Positions 1 through 13,214 of a stretch of DNA of 64,000 nt are shown in pieces. The notes under the pieces are model-generated. The model made no database searches, was not told where the DNA came from, and was given only the letters and a program-made list of their open reading frames with translations. How positions within the stretch are numbered: position 1 is the stretch's first letter; each line of letters starts with the position of its first letter. The stretch is from Prorocentrum cordatum (Eukaryota > Sar > Dinophyceae > Prorocentrales > Prorocentraceae): NCBI GenBank assembly GCA_963575745.1, contig CAUYUJ010014326.1, forward strand, positions 90,001 to 154,000, given 5' to 3'. Made by a program: the position numbers and the translations under genes.

Positions 1-3000
1 TCTGGTTCTGGTCTATTCGAAATAAAGTTATTATTATACTATTTATTCAAACCGAACCACAATTGTGACAAGGACCAGTCTTGGTCACGGTTTTGGTTCT
101 GGTCTATTCGCAGTAATATTATTGCAGCCCGAACCACAACTGTGACCAGGACCAGTCTTGGTCACGGTTCTGGTTCTGGTCTATTCGCATTAATATTATT
201 ATAATAATATTACTGCAGCCCGAACCGCAACTGTGACCAGGACCAGTCTTGGTCACGTTTCTGGTTCTGGTCGATTCGCAATAATATTATTACAATAATA
301 TTAGTGCAGCTCGAACCACAACTGTGACCAGGACCAGTCTTGGTCACGGTTCTGGTTCGGGTCTATTCGCATTAATATTATTATAATAATATTAATGCAG
401 CCCGAACCACGACTGTGTCCAGGACCAATCTTGGTCACGGTTCTGGTTCTGGTCTATTCGCATTAATAGTATGCTAATAATATTAATGCAACCCGAACCA
501 CAACTGTGGCCAGGACCAGTGGTCACGGTTCTGGTTCTGGTCTATTCGCATTTATATTATTATTATACTATTTATTCAAACCGAACCACAATTGTGACCA
601 GGACCAGTCTTGGTCACGGTTCTGGTTCTGGTCTATTCGCAGTAATATTAGTGCAGCTCGAACCACAACTGTGGCCAGGACCAGTCTTGGTCACGGTTCT
701 GGTTCGGGTCTATTCGCATTAATATTATTATAATAGTATTAATGCAGCCCGAACCACAACTGTGTCCAGGACCAGTCTTGGTCACGGTTCTGGTCCTGGT
801 CGATTCGCAATAATAGTATTATAATAATATCAATGAAACCCGAACCACAACTGTGACCAGGACCAGTCTTGGTCACGGTTCTGATTCTGGTCTATCCGCA
901 TTAATATTATTATAATAATATTAATGCAACCCGCACCACAACTGTGACCAGGACCAGTCTTGGTCACGGTTCTGGTCCTGGTCTATTCGCATTAGTATTA
1001 ATGCAGCCCGAACTACAACTGTGACCAGGACCAGTCTTGGTCACGGTTCTGGTTCTGGTCTATTCGCATTAATATTATTATAATAATATTATTGCAGCCC
1101 GAACCACAACTGTGACCAGGACCAGTCTTGGTCACGGTTCTGGTCCTGGTCTATTCGCATTAGTATTATTATAATAATATTAATGCATCCCGAACCGCAT
1201 CTGTGACCAGGACCAGTCTTGGTCACGGTTCTGGTTCTGGTCTGTTCGCGTTAATACTATTAAAATAATATTGATGCAGCCCGAACCACAACTGTCACCA
1301 GAACCAACCTTGGTCACGGTTCTGGTTCTGGTCTATTCGCATTAATATTATGCTAATAACATTAATGCAACCCGAACCAGAACCGTGACCAGGACCAGTG
1401 GTCACGGTTCTGGTTCTGGTCTATTCGCATTTATATTACTATTATACTATTTATTCAAACCGAACCACAATTGTGACCAGGACCAGTCTTGGTCACGGTT
1501 CTGGTTCTGGTCTATTCGCAGTAATATTATTGCAGCCCGAACAGCAACTGTGACCAGGACCAGTCTTGGTCACGGTTCTGGTTCTGGTCTATTCGTATTA
1601 TTCTTATTATAATAATATTACTGCAGCCCGAACCGCAACCGTGACCAGGACCAGTCTTGGTCACGTTTCTGGTTCTGGTCGATTCGCAATAATATTATTA
1701 CAATAGTATTAGTGCAGCTCGAACAACAACTGTGACCAGGACCAGTCTTGGTCACGGTTCTGGTTCGGGTCTATTCGCATTAATATTATTATAATAGTAT
1801 TAATGCAGCCCGAACCACAACTGTGGCCAGGACCAGTGGTCACGGTTCTGGTTCTGGTCTATTCGCATTTATATTACTATTATACTATTTATTCAAACCG
1901 AACCACAATTGTGACCAGGACCAGTCTTGGTCACGGTTCTGGTTCTGGTCTATTCGCAGTAATATTAGTGCAGCCCGAACCACAACTGTGGCCAGGACCA
2001 GTCTTGGTTACGGTTCTGGTTCTGGTCTATTCGCATTACTATTATTATAATAATATTACTGTAACCCGAACCACAACTGTGTCCAGGACCAGTCTTGGTC
2101 ACGGTTCTGGTCCTGGTCGATTCGCAATAATATTATTATAATAGTATCAATGAAACATGAACCACAACTGTGACCAGGACCAGTCTTGGTCACGGTTCTG
2201 ATTCTGGTCTATCCGCATTAATATTATTATAGCAATATTAATGCAACCCGCGCCACAACTGTGACCAGGACCAGTCTTGGTCACGGCTCTGGTCCTGGTC
2301 TATTCGCATTAGTATTAATGCAGCCCGGACTACAACTGTGACCAGGACCAGTCTTGGTCACGGTTCTGGTTCTGGTCTATTCGCATTACTATTATAATAA
2401 TAATATTAGTGCAGCCCGAACAACAACTGTGACCAGGACCAGTCTTGGTCACGGTTCTGGTCCTGGTCTATTCGCATTAGTATTATTATAATAATATTAG
2501 TGCATCCCGAACCGCATCTGTGACCAGGACCAGTCTTGGTCACGGTTCTGGTTCTGGTCTGTTCGCGTTAATATTATTAAAATAATATTGATGCAGCCCG
2601 GACACAACTGTCACCAGAACCAGTCTTGGTCACGGTTCTGGTTCTGGTCTATTCGCATTAATACTATGCTAGTAGTATTAATGCAACCCGAACCACAACT
2701 GTGGCCAGGACCAGTGGCCACGGTTCTGGTTCTGGTCTATTCGCATTTATATTACTATTATACTATTTATTCAAACCGAACCACAATTGTGACCAGGACC
2801 AGTCTTGGTCACGGTTCTGGTTCTGGTCTATTCGCAGTAATATTAGTGCAGGTCGAACCAAAACTGTGACCAGGACCAGTCTTGGTCACGTTTCTTGTTC
2901 TGGTCCATTCGCATTAATATTATTCTAATAATATTAATGCAGCCCGAACCACAACTGTGTCCAGGACCAGTCTTGGTCACGGTTCTGGTTCTGGTCTATT

Positions 3001-3130
3001 CGCATTAATATTATGCTAATAATATTAATGCAATCCGAACCACAACTGTGGCCAGGACCAGTGGTCACGGTTCTGGTTCTGGTCTATTCGTATTAATATT
3101 CGTATTATACTATTTATTCAAACCGAACCA
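1..3130. repeat. 91-bp minisatellite with higher-order structure
   Basis: The whole stretch is a tandem array of a unit of about 91 bp. Each unit has a GC-rich half rich in CCAGGACCAG / CTGGTTCTGGTC, which is nearly self-complementary, and an AT-rich half made of ATTAATATTATTATAATA-like sequence. A distinctive variant with a shortened core (CCAGGACCAGTGGTCACGG) recurs near 506, 1385, 1823, 2701 and 3048. The spacings are close to 878 and 438 bp, so units are grouped into a higher-order repeat. Short open frames occur in several phases, but they follow the repeat and are not credible genes. The array ends abruptly at about 3130 inside acidic coding sequence. Confidence 0.93.
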
Positions 3131-5070
3131 CAGAGGGGTTCTCGGTCGAGGGGGGCGGGGGGCTCGTCCGCCCCGCCCGCAGAGCCCGCCCCAGCCTCGC
3201 CCTCAACGTCCGAGTCGGCGTCGACGGAGGACTGGTCCGACTCGCCGCCGATGCTCATCCCGTCCTCGCTGTCGTCGCCATCATCTCCGCTGGCGTCCTG
3301 CGAGGAAGGGGCTGGGCATCTCACTTCTGGGGGCGCCAGGGACTTTATGGACCGACCAGGGGTCGTAAAAAGCGAACCCTGCTCCCTTCCCCCGCAAGGG
3401 GAAGGGGTAGTGGGGGCGGTGCGAAGAAAAGGTGGGCAAGGGGGGAACGGGGACATACTTCAGCAATTGTGGCGGCTGTGGGTGAGATGGGGCAGGTGAT
3501 GCAAGCGGGGTGGGGTGGGGGTGAAGGCAAGACAATCCCGCAGGCTGCGTTCTTACGTGCCCACCTCAACGCGTTGCCCCGCGCTAGCGCCATGCCTACA
3601 GCCCTACCGCACCAGGCCGCCCCCCTGGCCCAACGAGCTCTGAAAGCGACTGGAGCGGCAACGAGGGGACGGGCGAGGGGGCTCGAACGGGGGGGGGTGA
3701 CCGAGATCGCGCCGCCAAACGCACCCGATAAGACTGACTGCATCCCCTCGCAAAGCGCATTGCCCCAATTACCTGGGGGGGGGGGGGGCAAACGCCTTCA
3801 AACTCCTTCAAACTACATGCCTTCGAACTACATGCGAACATCCACCCTGACAACCGCGCCGACTCCGCAGGGAGGGGGCGTTGCCCAACGAACCGAAGCT
3901 CTGTGTCACCACCGCTGCCCGTCGACCTACATAGCTCCGTATACGCTGTATACGTGCATTGTGTGCCCCCCACAGGCGTCCTCGTCCTGATGGCCGCAGT
4001 CATCATCATCCCCGCCGTCATCGGACTCGCTGGCGCTTGTCCGATCCTCCGCGCCATCCTCCAACGGCAGCGCGCCAAGAGCGACGGCGCCCCCTCCGTC
4101 GGGCCCCCCAGCCGCTGGCGCGGCGTCCGCGCCTGCATCAGGCGCAGCTCGGCCGCGGCCTCATCGGAGTCCTAAATCATCTTGCTTCGCTACTGGGGGA
4201 TGCTTGGCTCTTAGCTCATGGATGGTTGGTGATTCTGTGGGGCGGGGGCTCGACGCGTCAGTGCTGGGCTCGGCCCTTCCCCTTTGCGTTTTGGGAGCCG
4301 CTCTCGCCATCCTGGCCCACCGCGGGCCCCAGGCGGTCCAAGGGCCAATATGCATCAGAGATCAACGACCTAGAGCCCAAGATAGCCTCAAGGCTGCGCA
4401 ATTCACAATTTTAATTCGAAGGCCCCAGGGCATAACGCAACGGGGAAACTGCAACGCGACAAGGCGCAACACAGACATCATATGCAACGCAGCACAATGC
4501 AACACAGCAACAATGCAACAACAAATGCACAAGGCACGCGGTATCTCTGATCGCGTGCCCTGTGCATTTGCTGCGTTGCCTGCTCCCGTGTACTGGTGCG
4601 TGATGGCCAGCGCCTGCTTCGGGCAACCCCCCGCCCTCCTCACACCCCCTTGATCCTCCTCATCCGCCCCCACAACCCCCATCGTCATCCCATCCCACTC
4701 CTCATCATCTCCAGTGGGTGGGTGTTTGGAGAAGAAAAGGGATACGGCCTCGACCGCGTCCTCGTCCAGGCGCCACGCCTGCGCGCCCACCGCGGCCCCT
4801 GCCGCGCGTGGCCCCGCGACGCCGCCTCGTCGCGGCTGGCCAGACCTGAAACGGGTCCACGCCTGCGAGCTCCTCTGCAATCACAACCGCTGGAACGAAG
4901 GCCAGCCGCTCGCGGTCGTGGACCTCCGCAATCAGAAAATCAAGCATGATCCTCAGCTGCAGCGGGACGGAGGCCAGCGCGATGAACGTCGGCGGGCTCA
5001 GCCCACAACCCTTCGGGGCGCGCGCAACCCGCCGCCCGCCGCCCCCCCCCCCCACCAGAAAAGAACACAC
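3131..5070 (-). CDS. multi-exon gene for an acidic protein, 3' end lost
   Basis: I do not recognise the product. Four minus-strand blocks look coding, read from high to low coordinate. About 4990-4846 encodes a hydrophobic/charged block around LDFLIAEVHDRERLAFVPAV. About 4775-4640 encodes LDEDAVEAVSLFFSKHPP followed by an acidic GDDEEWDG segment. About 4129-4000 encodes an acidic run with SASESDDGGDDDD. About 3305-3131 encodes DASGDDGDDSEDG and a Ser/Asp/Gly-rich tail. Plausible signals include an acceptor CCTTCCTCGCAG before the last block and GCGCAG before the second. The last block runs straight into the minisatellite at about 3130, so the natural 3' end is missing. The intron at 3306-4000 has a CCTTCCCCTTGCGGGGGAAGG palindrome like those in the right half. 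Exact exon edges are inferred. Confidence 0.42.
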
Positions 5071-5371
5071 ATCGTGCGAAGAAGCGGTCGTAAAATCGTC
5101 ATCCTCACAAGTCGGAGGCTGGGGAAAAGGGGGTGAGGAGGAGGAGGAGTGTGGAGGGGTGGGAAAGGTGAGGAGGGCGACAAGGGGGGGGGATGGGGCA
5201 AGTGAAGAGGGGGAATGAGAAGGGCTGGCGAGGCCGAGGAGGGAGGGATGAGGAGGGGGGGGCGGCGCGATCGCTCCTCATGCTCATCCATCGGCCCCCT
5301 CCTCCACGCTCCTCCTTGCCACCCTCATCGCGCCCTCCCTCTCTCCTCCCCCTTCCCGCCCCCAACGTCAC
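5071..5371. other. purine/pyrimidine-skewed spacer, no gene seen
   Basis: This spacer is strongly strand-skewed. The plus strand is GGAGG/GGGGA-rich from about 5115 to 5270 and CTCC-rich after that. Many frames stay open only because the composition is simple. No coding signature or RNA gene was found. Confidence 0.6.
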
Positions 5372-8300
5372 TCATGTGGTGGTGGGGGGGTGGGTGAAGA
5401 GTTGACGGAGCCTGACCTTCAAACATTGCTCGTCGTCCGTAGCGCACGCGTCGTGCCGCTCAGCAGGCGACGCGGGCGTCACGGGCTGCATCGTGAGCTC
5501 GTACGGCGAAAACTTCACGCCCGACAAATGCCAATAGAGTGGCTCCAAACCAAGATCATTCATGAGTTCGTCCTCGTCGCTATCGTCCGCCAGCCAGATG
5601 AAGCGGGCGATGGCCCTGCGGCCAACCAGGAGCCCTCTCGTCTGCGGGCTGGCATTGCTGAACGTCATCTTCGTAGCCTGGAACACCTTGCGGCGCAACG
5701 CTCGCAAGCCGTCGTGCGCCGCACCGCAAACGCACATGCCGTAGCGCAGGCACTCTCCGTCCTTGAACTGCTCTGCTGGGTCATCAGCGGCATCACCAAG
5801 GGATGGCGGTTCAGGATCGTCAGGTAGCAATCGGTGCATGTGGTTCCACATCATCTCAGCGGCCTGCTGCACATTGGACTGATGCGTGACGGACATTCCG
5901 TGGGCCGCCTCCTCGAGCAAGGCAACGTCGTCAGCGGAGCTCGACGCGCCTCGCTCAACCACGGCTGCTCCAATAACCGGCGGCAAACACCTGAGAACCC
6001 CTCTCGCGGGCCCCAGCGATGGGATCACATGCGCCAGCTCGGGGGCGACCTTTCTCGACTCCTCATCCCGATACAACTCGAGAAGTTGATTGTCTGCTTC
6101 TTCCTGGAGGCGCTGATGGCGAGCCAAGCCCCTCCGATAAGACGCCACCGTGGACAAGGTATCCTTCGAGCTCGTTCCTGAAGCCCCGCACTCACGGATC
6201 AGGAAGTCGACTGTGTCATCGGGGTCACGGCCAGCAAACCTCTCAATGGCTGTAGTCGCAAGCCTGGCGTTGCGATGCATGCCCACCTGTCGCTGGGTTG
6301 GCGGGAGGGCGCGGAAGCCGTCACGGGCCCTCGCGGCAGCTCTCCGACCTTCTTCCGCCAGGCGCGCCCGCTCAGCAGGGGGCAACGCGCGGTGCCGCGC
6401 CGACGCCTCCCTCATGTCATTGATGCCCTGCTCATGTTGAAAAACGCCCCAAGCGCCTGTATGATGCTCGTGCTGGCACCTTCGGCGCTCAGCTGCCTGT
6501 GCCCCAGAACCTCCGCCAGCACGCGGCTCGTGGACTGGCCCGTGACGCGGGCGGGTGACATCCCCAGCTTTGGCGCGGCTGTGCACGCCCATGCAAGCTG
6601 TCGACAGGTCAACCGCCTTGAACTGGGGGCACTGCGTTCTAGGCTTGACGATATTCCGCATCTGGGCGTTGAAGACCTCGTTGGGGACGGTGTTGCCTTG
6701 GATCAGCATGGCCATAGCCGCCAAGCGCATCAAACACTCCTCGCCCCCCAACCGACATGATGATTGCAGCTCCTTCGTGAACGCGTCCTTCATGCAGTCG
6801 GGGGCGGCCTCCATCGTTGGCCCCAGCTCGGGCTGCTGGAAGAGCTGAAACGGTCGCGTGGGAAACCCTTGGTTCACCAATGCAACCTCCTGGGTTATGG
6901 TGGCGAGAGCGTCGGATATCATGATGAAGGCGAGCGACGTGTTTCGGTTCTTGACTTCCTCTGGCCTGATCAAGTGCCAGGCCGCTGGGGCGAACAGTAG
7001 CAGCACCATCTTCTCGAAGCACCTGGTCTCCAAGACGCCGTCGGCAAGAACCGTGACAGGGAACGATCTGTTAATGCTGACTGCCCCCTCTGCGGTGCGC
7101 TTGGCAGCATGTACTCGTTCCTTTTTCTCGAACTCCTTCGACGTCAAATAACAATGTTTCCGCAGCATCGCCTGCAAGGGCCTCAAGATGTTGCTGGCGA
7201 GAACGAAGAAGGTGTGGGGGACGGGGCGTTTATTAGACATGAAATCCATCGCGAACGCCATATGCCTGTTGAGCCTCTCTCGGCGGCTGCCAGCACCAGC
7301 GGCCTCCGCATCGCCACCCGCGCCCTCGTGGGCGCCCATATCGTCGTCCTCGCACTCGTCGGCGCCAACGTCGCCCACGCGACCGTCAACCAAGGCCGCC
7401 AACGCATGCTGCTTCGACCGCCCCCTTCCGAACGACCTGCACCATGACGTGCATGCTGGGCCCAAAAGCCCATGACGCATCTCGATGAGGCCCGCGTCGC
7501 AGATCGCCGACTCACTGGTGCCCCACTTGCTCCTGATCAGCACTCTCAGGGCACACGGCATCAATGCGTCTACCATTGAATCTGCAACCGATGCTTTCAA
7601 AACGTCTTCGTCCAGGCCAGCTGCAGAATCAACCCATACGGTGATCTCGCGCGTGTCGACCATGGAGCTGCTGGGCAAGAGAGTGAATAACACGCGCCTG
7701 CGGTTCTTCTGGCCGTCTCCAGAAACGAACGACTTGAGCACGACATGGTTGTAGATAATGTCGTCATTTGATGGGCTGCCTTCTCGGACCCTGAGTCGGC
7801 GGTGGACCTCCTTCCAAAGATGAGTGTTAAAGGAATGCTTGCTCCCCGCTACTCTGAAGCACAGCGATAGGTGGATCACCCCCTTGATGCCTACGTCGGC
7901 GTGCTTCATGGCAATGTTGTGTGCCCGCACTATAGAGTGAGCTTGACACTGGTAGAAAAGACGAACCCAGCCAGGCGCACGCTCGCGGTCCAATCTGCGC
8001 CCTCCAGCTCTGTTCGACCTGTGGCCGTCCGCGTCCGTGATCCCCACTTTGTGGCTGAACGTGCTCTCCGACAGCGAAGCCGACCCAGACTCCATCAATG
8101 CAAGTGCCTGGCATGCAGCCGAAGTGCTCGCCAACGGCTGAACCTGGCATACCACGTCGCCGACGAGGTAGACGTAGCGCATCTGTCCATTCATCGTGAG
8201 CCCTGACGAGGTGGCAATACCGAGCCTTGGTGGCGAAGAGCTTCGTGATCGTCTTAGCCCTGAATCCGCGGAACGCCCCCCTCAGCAACGCCACAGCTAG

Positions 8301-8837
8301 GGCCCGAGATGTCATAGTCGCGACTTCGGAACCCGCGGCGGGGGGAAGTGCAGAAGGGGCGCCTCGCGATACCTCGCGATGCTCGCTCATACTCTGGAGC
8401 TCCAAGGGCGTCTCGTCATACGATACGTGGTCACACGCTTGGATCAGCTCGATGTGCGCACCGCGCGAGCGAGCGCGAAGTGCAATCATTTTGACGATAT
8501 GGTGTCTATGCCAACGGTCCAGGAGCCACGCCCAAGCAGCCGCTCTCCCCATCCTGCTCTTGAAGGCCCACTCGGAGGTGTTCAGGGACGCGGCCTGCGA
8601 TGCAAGGCTGGCGCGCACAGCGCCGCCGAGGCCCTCAATCAATAATCCTCTGGCAACTTCTGAAGGCTCGAGGTTATGGCGACGGGCAGCACTCAGTATA
8701 GATTGAATTCTGGCCGTCAGCGGGCTCTCCCAATAAAGCCTCTTGCTGGGCAGCGCTGCAACGACCTCGGCGTGGGACAGAATGAGCGCAGTGCTGTCGG
8801 CGATATCTGCATCCAGTCTGGGGCGTTTGGCGGGCAT
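5372..8837 (-). pseudogene. large dinoflagellate-type multicopy protein, frameshifted
   Basis: A minus-strand gene of about 1150 codons lies in two overlapping frames. Frame 1 starts at an ATG (8837, MPAKRPRLDADIADS) and gives good protein to about 8200 (KTITKLFATKARYC). Frame 2 carries on from about 8190 (MRYVYLVGDVV) to a stop at 5372. The shift is one frameshift or an unrecognised tiny intron near 8190-8260. Downstream parts include a CQAHSIVRAHN...IKGVIHLSL block, LASNILRPLQAMLRK, an HMG-box-like HRALPPAERARLAEEGRR stretch, and a C-terminal MCVCG cysteine pair. From memory of family layout, this resembles a very abundant dinoflagellate family of unknown function that may be mobile. A tract CTCTTGCTATTTAGCAG just before the ATG could be a trans-splice acceptor. 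That it is a pseudogene is inferred from the frame break alone. Confidence 0.6.
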
Positions 8838-10329
8838 CGCATGCTGCTAAATAGCAAGAGTGTGAACTCCAGCCATCCCTATGGGCGTAAAGGGCTTATC
8901 GAACTCTTCCCTATTCCCCCAATCCAATCTTCCCTCGGGGGGGGAGGGGGGGCGCACCCCCCCCCGACCGCCGCCCCCGCGAGCAAGCGGCTTCAAAACT
9001 GTCCCTGGATGCCACCCGAGACGCCTACCATGGCACCCCGACCAACGTCCAAGAGGCCTCTCACCCACAACCCAAACACGGTGACAGGGTGGGCCGAAAA
9101 CAGCTATACATACACATACATAGACATATATATATATATTACACACACGTTTGCATTGTCCCCCCCTCCCCACACACCGTCAGCTCACGGGCGCCACCTT
9201 TGAATGGGCTGGCGGGGATGCGCGAAGCGTTCTGTATTCGCACGCGTGGCCGCGCCCAGCGCACGGCGCGCCCAGCGCGCTGCGCTTCTAGCCAAAATGG
9301 CTGACGAGGCGAGGCACGGGCAAGGCGGTGGGAGGCAAGGGCCAGGGCGTGTCGAGGCGAGAGCAAGGCGGAAAGAACTGCGATGAACAACACCGCGCAT
9401 AGCGGAAGCAGAGTGTAAGCACTGCACTTGGGGAAACGCACGCGCCCATGCCATAACCGACATGCGAATCGGGCGCAGCCATGTTCGCCAGCGTGGGCCC
9501 CAAACAGCAACTATATGACCTCGTCGGCCCTCGGCCCCCGAGACACGGGCCTCATGATGACACCAAAAGCGCCCTCAAGACTACAGAAAAAAGACGCGAC
9601 GCTCGCCAGAGACATCCTCACCCGACCTAAGGGCCTGACCTGAGGGCCTCAGCATCGCCTCACCATGGCCCCATCGCCCAAGCAACATATAGTAATAATT
9701 TCGGTGCGATATTGAGGCCCTGCCTTGATGGCCTCAACATGGCTTCAACATGGCCCCGCAATTCAAGCATTGCGGCCTCGAAGGAGGCTCCTATTTCTGC
9801 CCCATGACTACACATGCGACGCTTCTGCTACCACATAGCCCACACCAGATAGTTAACGCAACGCGCTGCAAGCAATCAATACCACTGCACGTCGCGCACG
9901 CGCAATAGCAGCCACACCACAGCGTACACCACACAGTTTGCGCCACATTATTCACGCATTATGGCGCCCACCCCGACGCGCAATAGCGGTCGCGCAGCTT
10001 CGCGCGCACGTGCGCGATGGCCCCCGAAACAATGAACGCGTTGCCCCGAACCAAATGCAACCCCATCCCCCATGAGAGCAATGCAAGCTCTGTCAAATCG
10101 TTCGCGTGGTGAGGAAGTCTTGAGCGGAGCCCATGTTTGATGACATGCAAGCGCCCCTGCCCAAAATGCCCCCAACACATACTATAGGTGCGAGCTCTTA
10201 CTGGGATTTTGTTTGGAGCTACGCCGCCTGGCGGGCACCTCGCGGGCACCCCGTGCGCTGGGTTGGTCGGCCGAGGTTTCGCCGAGTTGGACCCGTGCCC
10301 CCCCCGCAGGACGTGGTGGAGGAGGGCGC

Positions 10330-10378
10330 GCAAGCTCGCGCGCGCACGCGCGAGCGCGCGCGCGCGCGGGCCTGCGCG
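10330..10378. repeat. alternating CG/GC tract
   Basis: A near-continuous alternating purine-pyrimidine CG run with a few A/T interruptions. This composition is prone to left-handed DNA. A similar shorter tract lies at 15307-15335. Confidence 0.8.
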
Positions 10379-10867
10379 ATGTAGATGGGGTCCAAATATG
10401 AGCGGGGGGCGGCGCGCGGGCGCGCGACTCCCGCGCGAAGGAGGCTGGGAATGGAGGCGGGAGACGGCACGGGGGGAGGGCAAGGGCAAGGCGGAGCTTG
10501 GTAATGGAAATGCGAATATGGAAACGCGAAGAGGGGAACGGGGGGCGGGGGAGCGAAAGCTGAGGGGAGAAGGAACGAGGAACGCAGGAAGACAAGTAAG
10601 GGGAGTTGAATGGGGGAGGCATCACCCCACCTGTAAGCCCCGAGACCTCAGAACCCACCTAACAGAAAGTGTATCGGGGCGCTTTTCGAACCCCGTCCCG
10701 TTTCTCCCTCCTGGCCCACCGTCTCCGCAGCGTTACCCTTATTATGATCCCCCGCTTCTGCCACCGACTTCCTGCTCGCTTATCTCGTCCTCCCCCGCCG
10801 CCGCCCTTTCCCCGCCCTCTCCCCGAAAACCGACCTTCCCCGTAAACGATCCAACGCGGGCCACCCA

Positions 10868-11075
10868 AGCCATGAGCCCTAAGCTTAAAGCCCCATGCCC
10901 GATGCCTCAAGCCCTACGCCCTAAGCCCTTAAGCCTTAAGCCCAAACCCATAAGCCCTCAGCCCTAAGCCCTCAGCCCTAACCCTAGACCTAAGCCATAA
11001 GGCCGAAGCCCTCAGCCTTAAGCCCGAAGCCCGATGCCGCATGCTCTCTGCTCTAAGCCCGATGCCCTAAGCCCT
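10868..11075 (+). repeat. degenerate telomere-like CCCTAAG tract
   Basis: About 200 bp of loosely tandem 6-8-bp words of the form (A)GCCCTAA, GCCTTAA and CCCTCA, including runs such as AGCCCTAAGCCCTCAGCC. It resembles a decayed copy of a plant-type telomere repeat (CCCTAAA), with a G where the telomere has an A. It is not a perfect telomere and is embedded in ordinary sequence on both sides. Confidence 0.6.
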
Positions 11076-11289
11076 GCGCCTCGAAGCTTTACGATACGTT
11101 TGAGCGCCTTGGGCCGACGCGCGGCAAAACAATGCTACGCTTCGGCATCGATCGGGGTTCCCGACGGGCCATCATGCTGACATTTGATAAAGGGTTTACA
11201 CATCCATTTTAAGGGTTTCAACAAGGGCTGCTCAAAAAGCGCCCCCAGACATTTCCTGGACATTTAAATGGAATTCAAGGAATCGAGCC

Positions 11290-13163
11290 TCAGAAAGGGA
11301 TCCAAGAATGCAGATCTAACGGCGTGCTCTCGTCAATTACTATCGAGTCGTGCGGTCCGCTGGGGCCTCGGGGCCCCCTGCGCCCACCCCCGCCATCAGA
11401 GGGGCCCGATCCCCCTGGACTTCCCGGAGGCGACCCACGCGGCCCTCTACCACGATCATCTTCGTACGCAGAAGCGATCTCAGCGTTGGGAGCGTCGCTC
11501 TTGTCGTCTCCTTCTCCGCCCTGCCCTGCATTGCCCGACGACTTAGTCGCCGTCGCTCCCTTAGGACCGTCTCCATAGGTTGGGCGGAGACTGGCAAGAG
11601 CGTTATCTTCGTTAAATCCAGTTAGCCTCTTCCCTGCAAGGGGCCCATTCTCAGCGGCGCTCGGCTTAGCCGGACCTTCTAGGGCAGGGCCTGGAACAGA
11701 ATAATGTTGACGCAACAGCGGCCTCACGGGAGTTTCTTGCGAGAGCAACGGAAATCCGAACGACTTCGATGTGAATCCGACTTCGCGTTTAGTTTCAGTA
11801 TATGGAGTCGGGTCGGTGATGAGGTGATGATAGCTTCAATTAAGCCTCATCTTTTCTTTCTCTATATTAGCCGCGTTCAAAGCAATCTCTTCTTCTCGCA
11901 TGTTAGCCGCTGGCCTTTCACTCTTCCACGGGTCGCATCTAGAGCATCTCCTCGCACTCGCATCGATATGTTCGTCGCGCGCCGGGCTGCCACATCCGAC
12001 GCAGTTGTCTGTCTTTAGACAAAAACAAACGGCACAAAACTGATCCACGGGAAGCGTGTGTTTCTTCCCCATCGGGAGGAGGACGTGTTGCACCTCCTAC
12101 CAGCATGGTCGATGCTCCCGCATTTGCCAAGGTCGTCTGATCGAATTGCGTAGGGGCAGATACAATGCTCGACGACTGGGCCGTCGATAGCTGGTGCATG
12201 TTCGATCCGATCGGCTTAGCCGGCGGGCATTTAGCATTGCTCGACAGTACACGCTGAAGAGACGATCTGGCTTCCTCATGCGATCTAAGCTCTTCCAGAT
12301 AGAGATTGTTCTGGTTGGTTATCTTCGCAGCTACAGCTTGGGTGTTGTCTGCTTTCAGCCTGGCGGCTTTGAGCTCTTCTTGTAATCCCTGCTTTTATCG
12401 TTCCGCCACGGCTGTCGCGATTTGTTCTCCTGCTATATTGGCCACTGCGACGGCAGCGGCAACCGCGTGGGCGTCAGCAGATTCTTCGTTTGCCATCATT
12501 ACGGCCCGTCTCTCCGAAGTCAATATTTACCTGTATTTATTTTCAGCCTCCCTCTCCACTTGCCATTAAACGGCCTCAGTCTGTTTGTGCAGATGTTCTA
12601 TCAGCGCTTGTTCACGCCCCCTGGCAACCATGGCCAGGGCGATCCGCTCAGCCTCAAACGTTTTTCTAGCTTCGATCACAGTTTCAGCGAATTCTTCTCT
12701 GTTCAATCGAGCCCTTTCAGCCAGATGCGCTTCATTAGTCAGAAACTCTCTCTGAGTGTTAGCCTCTGCTATCCTGGCCTGGTCTTGAATAGACTGCATG
12801 AGGGGGCACGCGCAGTTATGCTCGTCCATTGGGCAACACTCTGTGCACAGCCATTGCATGTTACACTTGCTGCGAACGTCCGAGCAATTCCTGCGCACTG
12901 GGTTCCTACATGCGCCTTCAGGCTTGCTGGCTTTTCCTGGGCATCTGTTCGCCGCCTGAGGCGCGCAGCCAGGATTGGGATTCCAACATGCCTCCATCAT
13001 AGAAACTGTACTGTTGCTCCTTGAAGTAGACCTCGCCCCTGATCTTTGCATTTTGGGTCTTCCCCTGCTCGAAGCATTCGATCTGTGGCGAGTGAAAGTA
13101 CCTTCTGGTGGTTTGGGCGCATTTAAGAGCTCCTCATCCTTTTCGTCTTGTGTGATTAGCTGA

Positions 13164-13214
<51 letters not shown>

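Larger units (their letters stand above)
8838..11289. other. gene-poor spacer with simple repeats
   Basis: No convincing coding exon was found on either strand. Contents include a G/C homopolymer-rich tract (8935-8970), a short TACATA/TA tract (9105-9142), loosely repeated CCTCAACATGGC-like words (9640-9770), an alternating CG tract (about 10330-10378), a pyrimidine-rich stretch (10690-10850), and the telomere-like tract listed separately. Reading frames here are short, overlap on both strands and have no protein-like composition. Confidence 0.55.

Noticed and set aside
12395-12568. Reassigned genetic code (TAA read as Gln)
   Set aside because: No TAA occurs within the 330 codons after 14224 in the first exon or in the other genes of the window, so decay by C-to-T change is simpler.
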